Shown in pieces: positions 18,600 to 30,860 of a stretch of DNA of 64,000 bases. The notes below the pieces were generated by a model, which was not told where the DNA came from, did no database searches, and was given only the letters and a program-made list of their open reading frames with translations. The stretch comes from Mycoplasma procyoni. Lineage in GTDB: Bacteria; Bacillota_I; Bacilli_A; Mycoplasmatales; Metamycoplasmataceae. The stretch covers positions 1 through 64,000 of the forward strand of contig NZ_JAFIDB010000006.1 of NCBI RefSeq assembly GCF_017052595.1, written 5' to 3'. Numbering within the stretch: position 1 is the first letter of the stretch; every line of letters starts with the position of its first letter. The position numbers and the translations under genes were made by a program.

Positions 18600-20405
18600 T
18601 TACTTGGTTTTTTGTGCAATTTTTGCTATAAACATTCCATATGGCTCAACATCTATTTCATGTGAGTTTTTTGGTTTTGATCTAAAGGAATAAATAATTT
18701 CATAGTCAACACCATCTTTAAGTTTTATAGTTCTTTGGTGCGATACTCCGGAAGAACTAATAAATAGATATTTTTCTTTTTTATCTTCAGAAGTTCGAAT
18801 CACAGCATTTTCTTGCTCTTGTTCTAAATAAAGACTTGGGTCTTCGATTGTATTTATGTTTTGAGAAAACATAAATGGATGTTGTTTTCTGAAATTATTA
18901 ATTTGCTTAATTATACTATAAGTTGAGTTAGGATTGCTAATTTCTTTTTCAACATAATTTGTATCTTTAGAAATATTTAGTGAAATGTGGTCTCTAGAAC
19001 GCTTTTCATAGAAATCAACAACATTATTTTTGTTTTGTCAATTAAATGGTTCTCTCATAGCAGCATCACCACCTGCTTTGACACCATGGAGATACAATTC
19101 ATCTCCATGGTAAATAATTGGAGTTGCTGGCATTGATAATAAAAAGAAATGAGCATTAGCAACTGCAAGCTTATCTTCTTTTCTTAAAGGATCTTTTTTG
19201 AGTTCTTCGGCAGTTAGTTGAAGATCATCAATGTAAACACCGCTTCTGAAAATATTGATTCAACGTGTGACATCATGGTTTGTTAAAAAGGGAACTCAAG
19301 GAATTTCTCTGTTATCAATGTTAAGTGATTTTAGGTAATCAATTGTTTCTGAAAAGCTTTGTGAAACTGATGGTTTTAGCTTTCAGTGAGCACCATCATA
19401 AACTGTTTTGAGTGCTTGCTCATTATTGTAACTAAATCAAGAGCGAGCGTTTGGAGTTGCTTCTCATCACTCTCCCATTGTAAATAAATCTTGCTCTCTG
19501 TTTGTTGATTTAAGAGCATCAAGTGATGCTTGTCTGAGTTCATAAAGAATTTTAGATTCATTATAGTTGTTTTTGGTTTCACCATAGCTTGAAAAAAACT
19601 CTACTATAGCATCATATCTAAAACCATCGACTCCAAGTTTTGTTCAATAACTTTGGATGTGTTTTAGTTCTTCGATAACTTCTGGATTGTCTAAGTTTAG
19701 ATCTGGCATACCTGCTCAAAACTTAGAGGTATAGTATTGATTTGTTGCACCTTTATTTTGATCAATATTTAAGAAGATGTTTCTTAAATTTTGATCATCT
19801 TGGTGAGTGTCTTGTTTTTCTTTATCATAAAAATGGTAGAAGTTTTTGTATTTAGCATCACCTTCAAGAGCTTTTTGGAATCAAGGGTGTTCATATGAAG
19901 TATGGTTGAAAACCATGTCTAAATAGACCTTTATTCCTTTTTTGTGAGCTTCTTTGAGAAAATCAATAAAGGCTTCTTTACCACCTAATTCAGCTGCTAC
20001 ATCTGTATAATCGATCACATCGTATCCGTGATATGAGCTCGCTGGATGAATTGGAGAAAGATATAATTGATCGATTCCAAGATTAACAAAGTAATCTAGG
20101 TTGTTTTTTAGACCAATAAAATCACCAATTCCATCGTTATTTCCATCAGCGAATGCATAGACTAATAATTGATAAATTACAGAGGATTTTTGTTTTGAGT
20201 CATTGTTTGAAAAAGGAGCAACAAACGTTGCTCCTTGATCATCTTCTTTGTATGATAATTTAGTGTAGATTTTTTGAAATTTAGTATCTCCTCATTGTGA
20301 GCTGTCTTTTTGATTGCAAGAGAAGAGGGCTAAAGGACTTAAAACTACTGGACTAAATTTAAGAAAGTTTTTAAGCTGCAACTTTTTTATTTTGTTTTTT
20401 AGCAT
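18600..20405 (-). CDS. GH13 alpha-amylase-type lipoprotein
   Basis: 601 residues. Lipobox LALFSC (Cys about 27). Glycoside hydrolase 13 motifs in order: region I DMVFNHTS, nucleophile region GFRYDAI (R-x-D), acid/base TMGEWW, and LTNHDVTRW with the transition-state Asp, plus an early GNNDGIGDFIGL signature. All three catalytic acids are present. Likely degrades starch/glycogen or maltodextrin at the surface and feeds the linked importer. The ATG lies 35 bases inside the upstream gene's 3' end with no strong RBS, so translation is probably coupled. Confidence 0.9.
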
Positions 20406-20994
20406 CTTTTGTTTCTTTTTGTTGTTTAGCTTTAGTGCTGTCCAAAAATCCATAGTTTTTACGAGAAATTAATCCTCATAAACCAACAAAAACAGATAGT
20501 CCAAAAATGAATCATCCAGAAACGTAGTTAGGTGGATTTAGTTCATTAAATTCTTGTGTTTTTGTATTATATTCTTCTTTGTATGGAGGTATAAAGGATA
20601 ACAGAATTGAGATCAGAATAACGATTACAATTCATAAAAGAGTTGTAATTTTTTGGATTTTGTAGCCGTTGCTTTTTTGTTGCGCTAACAGTATTAAAGA
20701 ATAAATAGATAAAGTGATGATTGTGACTCAAATTAAAGAGCAAATAACTCAAAAACCGATAAAGATTTTTGACTGAATGTAGCTTTCAGAAGTTTTAGAA
20801 TAAAACTCTGCTTGCTTTTCAATGCTTAATGTGTCAAATTTATAAAAAACTTTTTCGTCTACAATGTAGTTGGCTATTTTGTCATAAAAGGCAAAGAATA
20901 AACCGAAACCAATAATTGCTATAATAATTGAAAAAATATAAAAGAGTTTTCTGTATTTATATACACTAAAGAAATTACTTAATTTAGAAAACAT
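20371..20994 (-). CDS. Hypothetical membrane protein of the maltodextrin operon
   Basis: 207 residues with four predicted helices: after YRKLFYIFSIIIAIIGFG, near FWVICSLIWVTIITLSIYSL, ITTLLWIVIVILISILLS and GWFIFGLSVFVGLWGL. A cytoplasmic-looking basic tail follows (KAKQQKETKDAKKQNKK). Its ATG overlaps the ATPase stop (TAATG). No family recognised; its place in the operon suggests an accessory role. Confidence 0.7.
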
Positions 20995-22190
20995 TAGTTA
21001 ATTCTTTCTTCTGTTTCTTTATCAAAGATGTGAATTCTTTCTTCGTTGAAAGACACTCAAACTTCTTGGTAAAGTTGGAAGTCTCTGTTGTTTAGGACTG
21101 TTGAAACAATTTCGACTTTGTCAGAGATTTTAATAACAATTGATAACTCTTTTCCAAGAGACTCAATGTTGAAGATTTTCCCTTTTATAGCATTTTCAAC
21201 TGGGCTTTCATGAACTAAAACATCTTCAGTTCTGAAACCGATTACAACATCTTTGTGTCCTTTAGTTTTTGTTTCTAACTCTTTGGCAAAAGGTAAGCTT
21301 CATTTAAAGTCGCTTGAAACAAAGGTGTTGTTTTCATTTTTACCTTCAAGAAGGTTAATTGTAGGTGAACCGATAAATTTAGCAACAAAGATGTTTGCTG
21401 GTTTGAAATATAACTCTTTTGATGTACCGTTTTGTTGAATTTTTCCTTCGTTTAAAACAACGATTTGATCTCCCATTGTCATTGCTTCTAGTTGATCATG
21501 TGTTACATAGATTGATGTTGTGTTTAGGAGTCTGTGGATTGCAACAATTTCACGTCTCATTGTTTCACGAAGTTTAGCATCTAGGTTTGATAAAGGTTCG
21601 TCCATTAAGAAAATAGATGGTTTTCTAACAATAGCACGACCAATAGCAACCCTTTGTCTTTGACCTCCAGATAGATCACGAGGTTTGTTGTATAGATAGT
21701 TATCGATTTTTAGCATTTTTGCTACGTCTTTAACACGTCTGTCGATAACGTCTTTTCTTTCTTTAGCTATTTTAAGTCCGAAACTCATGTTGTCATAAAC
21801 ATTCATGTGCGGATAAAGAGCATAAGATTGGAAAACCATTGCAATGTTTCTTTCTGAAGGAGAAAGGTTGTTGAATCTTTTTCCGTTGAATAGTAAATCT
21901 CCTTTTGTGATTGAGTTAAGACCTGCAATCATTCTTAATAAAGTAGTTTTACCACAACCTGATGGACCAAGGAAAATACAGAATTTTCCGGCTTCAATTG
22001 TTAAATTAATGTCTTTTAGTGTTCACTTGTCGTTTCCTTCATATTTTTTAGAAAGATTAACAAGTTCGATTTTTCCTCCAGCTGATGCTTGAGAAACTTC
22101 TCCGATTTCGCTTAAGAATTTATCAAATTCTAAATCGTAGCTGTTAATATCATCTAATTCGATTTGTTTGTTTTGTAATGTGTCTTTCAT
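20994..22190 (-). CDS. ABC importer ATPase, MalK/UgpC type
   Basis: 398 residues. An unusual N-terminal extension of about 45 residues is followed by Walker [10 protein letters not shown] (residues about 73-81), Q-loop QSYALYPH, signature LSGGQRQR, Walker [15 protein letters not shown]-loop VTHDQLEA, and a C-terminal OB-type regulatory domain (RTEDVLVHE...). Hydrolyses ATP to drive the maltodextrin-type importer made with the 22192 and 23145 permeases. Stop and next ATG overlap. Confidence 0.93.
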
Positions 22191-22191
22191 T

Positions 22192-23145
22192 TTATCCTTT
22201 CACCGCTCCATCAGATAGTCCACCGACAATGTGTCTTTGTGAGAACATGAATAAAACAAATGGAGGGATTGATGCTAATAGCGCACCCGCTGAATATGCT
22301 CCCGCGTTTATATGTTTTGGTTCTGCTGTAATAAAGGAATCGAGTCCAACAGCTAAAGTTGTTTGTGCTCTATCGATAATAACGAATTTTGGTAGAATAA
22401 CATCTCCAAAAGGAATTAAGAATGATCATAGAGCGATAATTGCAATCATCGGTCTTGCAATTGGCACAAGAATTTTTGTAAAGAGTGTTCAGTTACCACA
22501 ACCATCGATTTTCGCTGAGTCATCTAGCTCTCTCGAAACAGAGTCTAAATAACTTTTGAAAACAAAGGTATTTCCAGCAACTGCTCCTCCTGCATAAATA
22601 ATCACCAGCATGATTCTTGGGTCAATTCCTAAACCGTCTTGCCCTAATTTAACAATAATATACAGAGAAATTAAGGAAGCTGTTGAAGGAATCATTTGTA
22701 GAAGCATGATTAGTGATAGTGAGTGTTTTGAACCTGCAAATTTAAATCTTGAATATGCATATCCATTGAATGCTACAAAGACAACTGTAATTAGCATTGT
22801 TGCTAAAGCAATTATCAGTGTATTAAGGTATCATCAACCATATAAACTACGTTCGCTTTGGAATAAATATAAGAAGTTATCAAAACCAAACTTAAATGTA
22901 GATGGTGATAGTGAAATATATCTTGGGTTGAATGTGTTAAATGATGAAAGTATCATTGTAACAACAGGGAAAAGAATTATGAATGTTCAAATAATTAACA
23001 GAATGTAATTAAAGAACAGGAAAATTCCTTCTGAAACAGTTAAAGGTTTAGCATCTGTTTCGTGTATTTTAATTCTTTTTTGCTTAAAAGAATTAACTTT
23101 AATTTTATTTAAATTAAGCTTACTTTTTAAAGAAAATACACTCAT
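22192..23145 (-). CDS. ABC importer permease, MalG type
   Basis: 317 residues with six helices. The EAA loop reads LDSVSRELDDSAKIDGCGN followed by TLFTKILVPIARP, and the C-terminus HIVGGLSDGAVKG is the MalG signature that contacts MalK. Overlaps the upstream permease stop by one base (TAATG). Partner of the large MalF-type permease. Confidence 0.92.
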
Positions 23146-26100
23146 TATTGCTCCCTTCTTGCTGCGTTTTTAGCAAATCCATAAGCTGCTATTGAAACTG
23201 ACATTAATGAAGAAACAATAACAAGAGCAGACGCAAACGCTACGTTTCCTTCTAATGCTATACTTCCAGTTAGCTTATAGATTCATGAAATTAAGATATC
23301 TGTTGCTCCTTCTTTGAACACAGAGGCATCAAGGTATTGAGGACCTCCTCCAGAGAACAGAGAAATAATTGTAAAGTTATTAAACATAAATGTAAATTGA
23401 CCAATTAATAGAGGTGCTAGTGAGCTTACTAAAATTGGTAATGTTAAGTGTCTAAATAAACTTACTTTTTTAGCTCCATCAATCTCTCCAGCTTCATAAA
23501 TATCTTTTGGAATAGATTGTAGGTTTCCTGTAATTAATAGGAAAATGTATGAGTGACCTAATCAAGTTTGGATCACAATTAATAGGAATCTAATTGTGTT
23601 TGCACTTGCAAAGTAGTTAATACCCTGGTCAATCAATCCGATTTTAATTAAGATGTAGTTTACTAATGATTCACCATCTGCTTGGAAAATAGATTTTAAG
23701 AAGATGATTGTAACGAAAGCTGGAATAGCTCAAGGAATGATGTAAACTAATCTAAAGAATTTTTTAAATTTAACTTTTTCACTGTTAACTAAAATCGCAA
23801 ACAGTGTTCCGACTACAATAACTGAAAATCCTGCACCAAAGGTTCAGATAATAGTTCATGTAAATACTTTAAATAATGAACTAATTAGTCCGTTATTTCT
23901 GAAGATTCATCATTTACCAAATTGTCCAAATCCTACTCAATCAACTGTTTGACCTGGAGGTGTATGTTGGAATCCGATGTTTGATAAAGAAATAAACAGA
24001 GATGTCATTAAAGGAATGATAATGATAAAAGCAATTAAGAATCACCCTGGAATAGAGATTAATCAAGGGAAACCTTGGTTGCTTAATCAGTTTTTAGTCT
24101 GTGTTCAGTTTTGAGGTCTCATTCCTTCTTCAAGGAATTTCCCTCTTCTGTAAGCTGAAATTGCACTGGCTATTATAAATCCTGCTGAAATTGCAAGAAG
24201 TACAATCGATGCAGCTCCACCGAACATTCAGAATCTTGCATCAGGAAGAATTCCTAATGAAGAGTCGTGTTGTGATGCCCCAAGATCAACAAGACCTTGA
24301 ATCCCTCCCATTTTAGTTCACACTAGACCGAATGAGAAAGGAATGAAAAGGAAGTAAATTAGTGCTGAAAATGCTAATAAAATAGCTCCTTTTTTATATT
24401 CTTTAAACAAGAATATTTGAGCAAGTCCTGGGAAAAGAAGGTTTAGTAAAAACCCTTTTCATCTTGCAAGTTTTTTGTTTTCTGTTGGAACTTGCTTAAT
24501 CGCTTCAACTACTTTAGATTCATAAATTTTCTTTGTAATTTTAACTTTAGCATTTGTTCTTGAAAATTGTGTTTTAACTAAAATTTTGTTTTTTAGTTTG
24601 TCATCATGAAGTTTGAATTCATTGATTTTTTCTTTATAAATGATTTTTGCTTCTCTGATTTTAAACTCATAAGCTTTTTTGGTAATTTCTTTTGCTTTAA
24701 GCTTTTGAGCAAGAGCAGCTTTTTTGTCTTCTAACTCTTTTTTGAGAAGTTCTCTTTTTTGAGCAGATGCTTGTTCTTTTTTAGGATCTGCGTGGTGTTT
24801 AAGGAAGTTAAGCTCTAATTTTGATTTTTTGATTTCTCTTTTTGAAGCATTAAAGATTTTGTTTGTGTCATTAATGTACTCTTCAAGAGCATCTGCTTTT
24901 TTAGCTAAGAATTCACTGTCATAGCTGTATTCTTTTTTAGCTGCTGAAAGTTTTCTGTAGTAGTTAACTTTTGCATAATCTACAGCGTTTTTTCTGTATT
25001 TTAGTTGAAGCAATAAAGGTAAATTAGCGTTTTTGTGGATTGCTAATTTTTCTTTTTGCTCTGGTTTTAGGTTTTTAGCAGCTGCTTCATATTTTTGAGC
25101 AACAAGTGAGAAGTGTTTGTATTCTTCTTTGATTTGTTGGTCGTTTTTTGCGCCGTTTTGGTATTTATCAATTAAAAGATTTTTGATAGCAAAATAAATT
25201 CTTTGGATGTGTTTTTCTGATAATCCTAAGAAGTTTACAGTTGCTAATAACTTTGTGTATTGTGTGTGTAATTTAAAAAGTTTTTTGGCAAGAATTTTTT
25301 CTTGTTTATATGCTTTTTTAATTGATTTTTCAATTGCTTTATTTTGTTTGTTATAGTCTTTTAGTGCTTCTTGTTTATTTTTAGCAGCTGAAACTAAATC
25401 GGCTTTCTTTTCAACAATTTTAGCTTTTCTTTCTTTTAGTTCTGCTTTAAGAAGATCTAAATTTTGAGCATATTCTTTATTATAAGAATATTCAGCATCT
25501 AAAATTCTTTGAGCATAATCTTTTTTAAGCTGTTTTTTGCTTTGTTTGTAAGCAATTTTTGATTCTTTTTTGGTCAAAGCAAATTTTTCTTTGCTCTTTT
25601 CTCTTTGAATTAATAATCTGTTTTTCTTGTCAACTAAAGATCTAAATAGTTCTTTAACTAAAGAAATGTTTTCTTGTGAATTAAGAACTTCTTTTTCTTG
25701 AGCAACAAGTTTTGAAGAGAACCCGTCTGAAGTTAAGTTCTCTAAGTTTAGTTCTTCACTTTTAAATTGTTTGTTGTATTTATAAATAATTGTAAGTAGA
25801 GATTTTTTGAATAATTCTATTTTTTCTTCAGCTTTTGCTTTGTCAATAATAGAAGTCATGTTTGCTTCTTTTACTTCTACATCATCAGCTGTTGTTTGAA
25901 TCATTTTGTAGTAATTAGCTACATAAATTGCACTCTCTTTTAATTTTTTATCAATCTTTTTGATTTCAAAAATAATTAAATTAGAAAGACTTTGTGCAAT
26001 TTTTAGTTGTTTAATTGTTTCTTTAATAACAAGAGTCTCGTTAGTGTGTGAAATCTTTAGAGTTTTGAGTGCTCTTTTTTGTTCATCTTGCAGCTTTGTT

Positions 26101-26273
26101 TTAGCTCTTAAGAAAAGGTCTTTATCAACCTTTTTCTTAAGATCAAGATCACGTTTTTTACGATCAAAAACATTTTGTGCTTGATCAACAAAGTTTTTGT
26201 ATGAGATTTTTGAATCGTTGACTTTTTTTTCAAAAGACTCGCCATATCAGTTTCACATCTTGATCTTATCCAC
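23145..26273 (-). CDS. MalF-type permease with a ~600-residue coiled-coil N-terminal extension
   Basis: 1042 residues. Residues 1 to about 605 are almost entirely Lys/Glu/Ala-rich heptad-like sequence (QKRALKTLK, KKQLKKDYAQRILDAEY, REIKKSKLELNFLKHH). The permease half begins near residue 606 (KGFLLNLLFPGLAQ) and has about eight helices and the EAA loop YEAGEIDGAKKVSLFRHLTL. Start taken as GTG at 26273, 7 bases after AGGAGGG, overlapping the upstream stop. No break in frame between the two halves when TGA is Trp. The extension would lie on the cytoplasmic side if the first permease helix has its usual orientation. Confidence 0.85.
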
Positions 26274-26769
26274 GTCTTGACCCTCCTTTGTGTATTTTAA
26301 TTTTTTCTAAGTAATCCATGTGTCTTTTTTGTTTAATTTTATATATAAAGTATATATTAACTAATAGCACTAAACTAAAAGTTATTACCCAAAGAACTAC
26401 AAGGGTAGTTCTTATTCCGTTTTCGTTTATTTTTCCGCTGATGAAAAAGGGAGAAATTAGTATTGCTAAAAAGAAGATTCCTCAAATGATAGGGAATAGA
26501 TAACCTATTCCGTTTCTTTTTGAAAGTACTAGATTAACAATATATCCTATTAGAATTAACGAGTTGGTTATATAACCCACATATTTTGAAGCAATGAAGA
26601 AATTAATCTGCTGTTCTTTTTCTGTTTCTTGTAAGTGATCAAATTCATTAGTTCCTATAAAAATACCTTCTAGGAATCATAATAAAAAGATAATACAAGA
26701 AATAGAAAGAAGAACTATTATTGTATAAAAAGTTCTTCTTTCTATTTGGTATCTTGATTTGTAATGCAT
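26266..26769 (-). CDS. Hypothetical four-helix membrane protein in the maltodextrin operon
   Basis: 167 residues: helices near TIIVLLSISCIIFLLWFL, YITNSLILIGYIVNLVL, GIFFLAILISPFF and VVLWVITFSLVLLVNIYF, with a basic C-terminus. It uses one TGG as well as TGA for Trp. The 3' end overlaps the GTG start of the giant permease by 8 bases. Its RNA carries the AAAGGAGGG that serves that start. Unknown function. Confidence 0.7.
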
Positions 26770-26776
26770 TTAATTA

Positions 26777-29116
26777 TTATTTACGTTTAATGTAATCTGG
26801 AGCACTTGAGCTATTTAGAGTGTTAACAGTGTGTTGTAGTCTTGCTTGAATTTGTTTTTCCATTTCTGCTTTGAAAGTTTCTAATGAACTTACAGCATTA
26901 ATGAATGCGGCTTCACTGTATTTTGCTTGGTTTCCAAATGTTAAGTCATTTCATTCTGGTCAGAATGATGTAAATTGTGGGTTGTTTCTGTCTAATCTGT
27001 TTGCTTGTGTTTCAAGAACGTTTCTTCCACCATCTGCTAGAGATTTTGTTGAAGTTAGAACATCAAGAATAATTTCTGAAGCGTTTCCTTTTCTGTATTC
27101 TTCAACTTTAGCTTTAATGTCGCTTACACTGTATGTTGAAGCTTTGCCATCTTTTTTGTTGAATTTAGCTGCTTCTAATACTTTGTTGTATTTGTCTTTA
27201 AATCTTATTCAAACAGCTTCATTTGCATAGTTGTCTACATATAAATCAACAGCTTCTTTAATTTTTGCATCTTCTACTTTGTTTTTTGAGTATGTTTCAG
27301 AGAATGATTTTGCTTTAGCTAGAGCTTCTGCTTTTTTAGCTGCAACTTTTTCTGGAGTTGATAATTCAGCATATAGAGCGTTTCTTTCCCCTTCATCATC
27401 ACCATTTACTCCGAAGACTAATTTTTCAATTTTTCTTACGTGTGCTGTTTTCTTATCTTTATCTTGAATTAAGTCTGCTGGTCATTCAACACCTGCTTTA
27501 ATTAAATCAGAACCTACTTGTCATTCAGCGTTGTCACCTTTTAGAGTTGTTAGATCTGTTAATCCTAAGAATGTTGCAACTGCATTTCTTAATCCTGTTG
27601 TTTTAGCTAATTTTGTTTGTAATTCTGTTTTAAGTTCTTCTGTAATTCCAAAGAATTCTGTTGCTTCTGGTAATTTGTGTTCTTTTTTGTTATCTTCTGC
27701 TAATGGATCTTTTTGACCATTTTGCATTATGCTTCAGCTATCTCCCATAAAGCTTTTGTTTAGAGCTGTATTTGTTTTGCTTAATAACTCTTCGTAAGCT
27801 TTAACAGTTTCATCTATGTTTTCGTATCCAAGTTCTTTTGCTACTTTTGTAAATGCATCGTTAGCTGATTTGTTAGCTTCTTGTTGTTTATCTTTTACTT
27901 TAGTTTGCATATCTTGGAAGAATGAAACTTTAGAATCTTGTGTAAAGTATCCATAGTATGCTTCTACAGAGAAAATTGCTTTTAAAACAGCTTCAATAGC
28001 TTTAAGTCTGTCTTCACTAACCCCTCTGTTTCTTGCGTTAATTGCTCATGATCATGTTCCAGGAGCTTGTTTGAATTGGTATTTTTTATCTCCTTCTTCA
28101 TCGTGAACTTTAGGGAAGTTTAAGAATGTAGGAATTCCTTGTTTAATTGAGTTTTGGATGTCTCATGTTCCAACCATTCCATATTTTAGTTTTTTCTCTG
28201 ATAATAGTTGTGTTACTTTATTTTGAACAGCATTCATATCACTTGAAAGTAGAGTTCTTAAATCATCTTGTTTAATTCCGTTTGTGTGTCATCCTGTTTT
28301 AGCAAATTCTGTAGCATCCATATCATATGCTGCTTGTCAAACTGGGTACATTAATTCTGCAGCAAATCCTAAAGCTTTCTTAAAGTTTGCATAGTTTGGA
28401 TCTGATGATAAGAATCCTGATGATCATGTATTTGTGTCTTTATTTCTGTAAAGTAATTTACCCATTTCCTCTTCATTTAATGCTGAAGCTAGAACTCCGT
28501 TTCCGTATCATGCATCTTGAATTCTGAAGAATGCTTTACCTTCTTTTACAAGTTCGATCATTGAATCTGATTCTGCTTTTGCAAGTTCAGCTTTAACTTC
28601 ATCTAAACTTTGTGAAGACATCATAACGATACCTTCTTTGTTGTGCATGAATGTATAGAAGTTGTTTACTTCTCCTTTTCCTGCAAACTTGAAGCTACCA
28701 AATGTTTCAACTTGTTTTTTCTCAGCATCAGAAGCATTTAGCATTGTTAATAACTCATCTTTTAGTCCTTCTGGGTAAGGCATAATTGTGTTGTTTGCTA
28801 GTAGGTTGTTAATTCTATCTGCTGGTGAATAAAGTAAATCAGCTGCATTTCTATCTGTAAAACCTGTTGTTGTAGCAAAGTCGATTGAGTCAAAAACTCC
28901 TTTTTCTACAGTTCTTAATTTGAATCCTTTTTTAGCATATTCTGTTTTACTAAAAGCTTCTTCAACTTTATTAAAGAATTCTTTTTGAATTCCTTCGATT
29001 GAAAGAACGATTTCTTTGCTGTTTTTAAATTCATTTTCTTGTTTAGCACAAGAAATAAATCCTAACATTGGTGTTGCAAGAACTGAAAGTCCTGCTAGTT
29101 TTTTTCAGTGTTTCAT
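26777..29116 (-). CDS. Maltodextrin-type substrate-binding lipoprotein
   Basis: 779 residues. Signal peptide with lipobox MLGFISC (Cys about 23). The N-terminal half resembles MalE-type proteins (EIVLSIEGIQKEFFNKVEEAF; LLYSPADRINNLLANN; VEAYYGYF); the C-terminal part is Ala/Lys-rich and helical. Operon linkage to MalF, MalG, MalK and a GH13 enzyme supports maltodextrin as substrate, though this is inference. Confidence 0.82.
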
Positions 29117-29123
29117 TTTTCTC

Positions 29124-29519
29124 CTATTCGAAAACTATTTCGTTATATTTCAAACATGTTAATGAAACAATTAAATTAAGAAACGAAAGAACGACTGTTG
29201 TTAATAGAAAGATTTCTAAATAAACAAGAATTATCCCCTCTTCAGTCTTGGGTAAAATTCTAACAAGTCTTATTGTATAAATAATATTTACTAATAAAAC
29301 GAATACAAACATAGAAATAACTATTCTGAATTCGGTTGTATTCAATAAAGAAAAGAACTTATCACTAAAGGTCTTCTCTTGATTAAATACAAACAAGAGA
29401 ATAAACATCACTAGTGCTATTGTATAAAATATAGAACTAAAAAATGCGTATAAATGTTCTTCTATTTTTGGTAAATATTTACGCTCTAACGGAGGTTTTC
29501 CTAATAATAATTTTTTCAT
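29124..29519 (-). CDS. First gene of the maltodextrin operon: 131-aa membrane protein
   Basis: Four predicted helices (AFFSSIFYTIALVMFILLFV; IVISMFVFVLLVNIIYTI; LVYLEIFLLTTVVLSFLNLI). It starts MKKLLLGKPPLERKY. Ends seven bases before the binding lipoprotein. No family recognised. Being first, it is directly downstream of the candidate operator at 29563-29636. Confidence 0.7.
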   Translation of the reverse strand: MKKLLLGKPPLERKYLPKIEEHLYAFFSSIFYTIALVMFILLFVFNQEKTFSDKFFSLLNTTEFRIVISMFVFVLLVNIIYTIRLVRILPKTEEGIILVYLEIFLLTTVVLSFLNLIVSLTCLKYNEIVFE

Positions 29520-29562
29520 TTTTAATTTAATTGTTTTTTTATATAAATTTAAAAGTGATTAC

Positions 29563-29636
29563 TCACATTAATATTATAATTTATAAATTTCGACTAAAAT
29601 GCCACATTTTTGATATATGAACAATTATTAATGTGA
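29563..29636. promoter_or_regulatory. Candidate operator flanking the maltodextrin promoter
   Basis: TCACATTAATA (29563-29573) and TATTAATGTGA (29626-29636) are perfect inverted repeats. The first lies at the start site just after the minus-strand -10 box; the second about 50 bases upstream of it. A regulator binding both could loop the promoter. Confidence 0.5.
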
Positions 29637-29661
29637 AAAACTCCCTAAATGTAGGGTTTTT
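29637..29661. terminator. Terminator-like hairpin in the divergent region
   Basis: CTCCCT and AGGG flanked by A5 and T5. No upstream gene in either direction would end here, so it may be a 5' attenuator or an orphan RNA end. Confidence 0.35.
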
Positions 29662-29685
29662 AGTGTACAAAACAGACCAAAAAAA

Positions 29686-29720
29686 TTTGCACTTTTTTTC
29701 ATCTTTTTTTGCACTTTTTT
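29686..29720. repeat. Direct repeat with 22-bp period
   Basis: TTTGCACTTTTTT at 29686 and again at 29708. The 22-bp period is about two helical turns, as expected for side-by-side protein sites. Confidence 0.45.
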
Positions 29721-29885
29721 AAAAGTTTTAGAATAAAAAGTGGTATTTTTGTTCTTATTAAGGTTATATCAATAGTATTACAAGAATATTTTGCAATTAT
29801 TTTATTATTACTATTTTTTAAAAATTTATCGCTCCAAAAGGTATATAATTTAAATAATATATTATTCATTATTTAAGGAGCAAAA

Positions 29886-30860
29886 ATGAAAAAAGGTACA
29901 CACAAAATAATACTAAGCGCAATTGAAAAATATGATAACATCTTTATTTTTCACCACATTAGACCAGATGGAGACTGTTTAGGTTCTCAATTTGGATTAG
30001 GATACTTAATTAAAGAAAACTTTCCAGACAAAAAAGTTTTCTTTATTGGAGACTCAACAGGAATTCTTTCTTTCTTAGAATTTAAACACTACGACATAGA
30101 CAGACTAAGGGATTCTGATTTTGAAAACTCATTAGGAATCGTTGTAGATGCTTCAAGTTCAGATAGACTGCAAAACGCAGAATTAATTCTTTCTGGAAAA
30201 ATTACAGCTATGGCAAGAATTGATCACCACCCAAATGATGCAGATATTAAATACAAATACAACTGAATCGATTCATCATTTGCAGCTGCAGCTGAAATGG
30301 TTGGTTATTTAGCTTGAAAATCAAAAATGGACTTTTCACCAAGAACAGCTGAATACATTTATACAGGAATCTACACAGATTCAGGAAGATTCTTCTATTC
30401 AAACACTTCAAAAAGAACTTTTGAAGTTGTAGCACACTTAATTAAAAAAGGACTATACATCCACAGAATTCACGAAGCACTTGCTGGTAGAACTATGAAA
30501 GAAATTAAATTCCAAGGAGAAGTTCTTTCAAAATTCGAAGCAAAAGACAAAGTGATTTGATTCCATGTTACAAAAGAAGTTCAAGACAGACTTGAATTAA
30601 GTTACGAAGATGCTTCACAAGTTAATGTTCTTTCAAACATTGAAGACAATAGAATTTGAATCTTCTTTATTGACCAAGGAGATGAAATTAGAGTAAGACT
30701 TAGATCAAATGGACCTAAAGTTAATACAATTGCAAGACAATATTCAGGTGGTGGACACGATAATGCTTCAGGAGCTATTATTAAAGACAAAGCTCAAATT
30801 TCAGAAATTGTAGAAAAAGCTATTGAATTAGTTAAGGAATATGAAAATGGAAATCGGTAA
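29886..30860 (+). CDS. DHH/DHHA1 phosphoesterase (NrnA-like), copy 1
   Basis: 324 residues. DHH motifs: HHIRPDGDCLGSQ (residues about 22-34), VVDASSSDRL, RIDHHPND, and the C-terminal DHHA1 GGGHDNASGAI. NrnA-type enzymes degrade nanoRNAs and dephosphorylate pAp; in mycoplasmas the relatives are called MgpA-like. RBS AAGGAG. The 3' end overlaps the next gene by 20 bases, so the pair is translationally linked. Confidence 0.9.

Larger units (their letters stand above)
29520..29885. other. Divergent promoter region, maltodextrin operon / DHH genes
   Basis: No gene seen. Contains the minus-strand TATAAT (about 29573-29578), a long inverted repeat, a short terminator-like hairpin (29637-29661), a pair of direct repeats (29686-29720) and the plus-strand TATAAT (about 29844-29849). 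Confidence 0.6.

Noticed and set aside
26266-26769. Gene 26266 as an N-terminal part of the giant permease
   Set aside because: It closes with TAA in a different frame and overlaps the GTG start by 8 bases; RBS AGGAGGG serves the permease.
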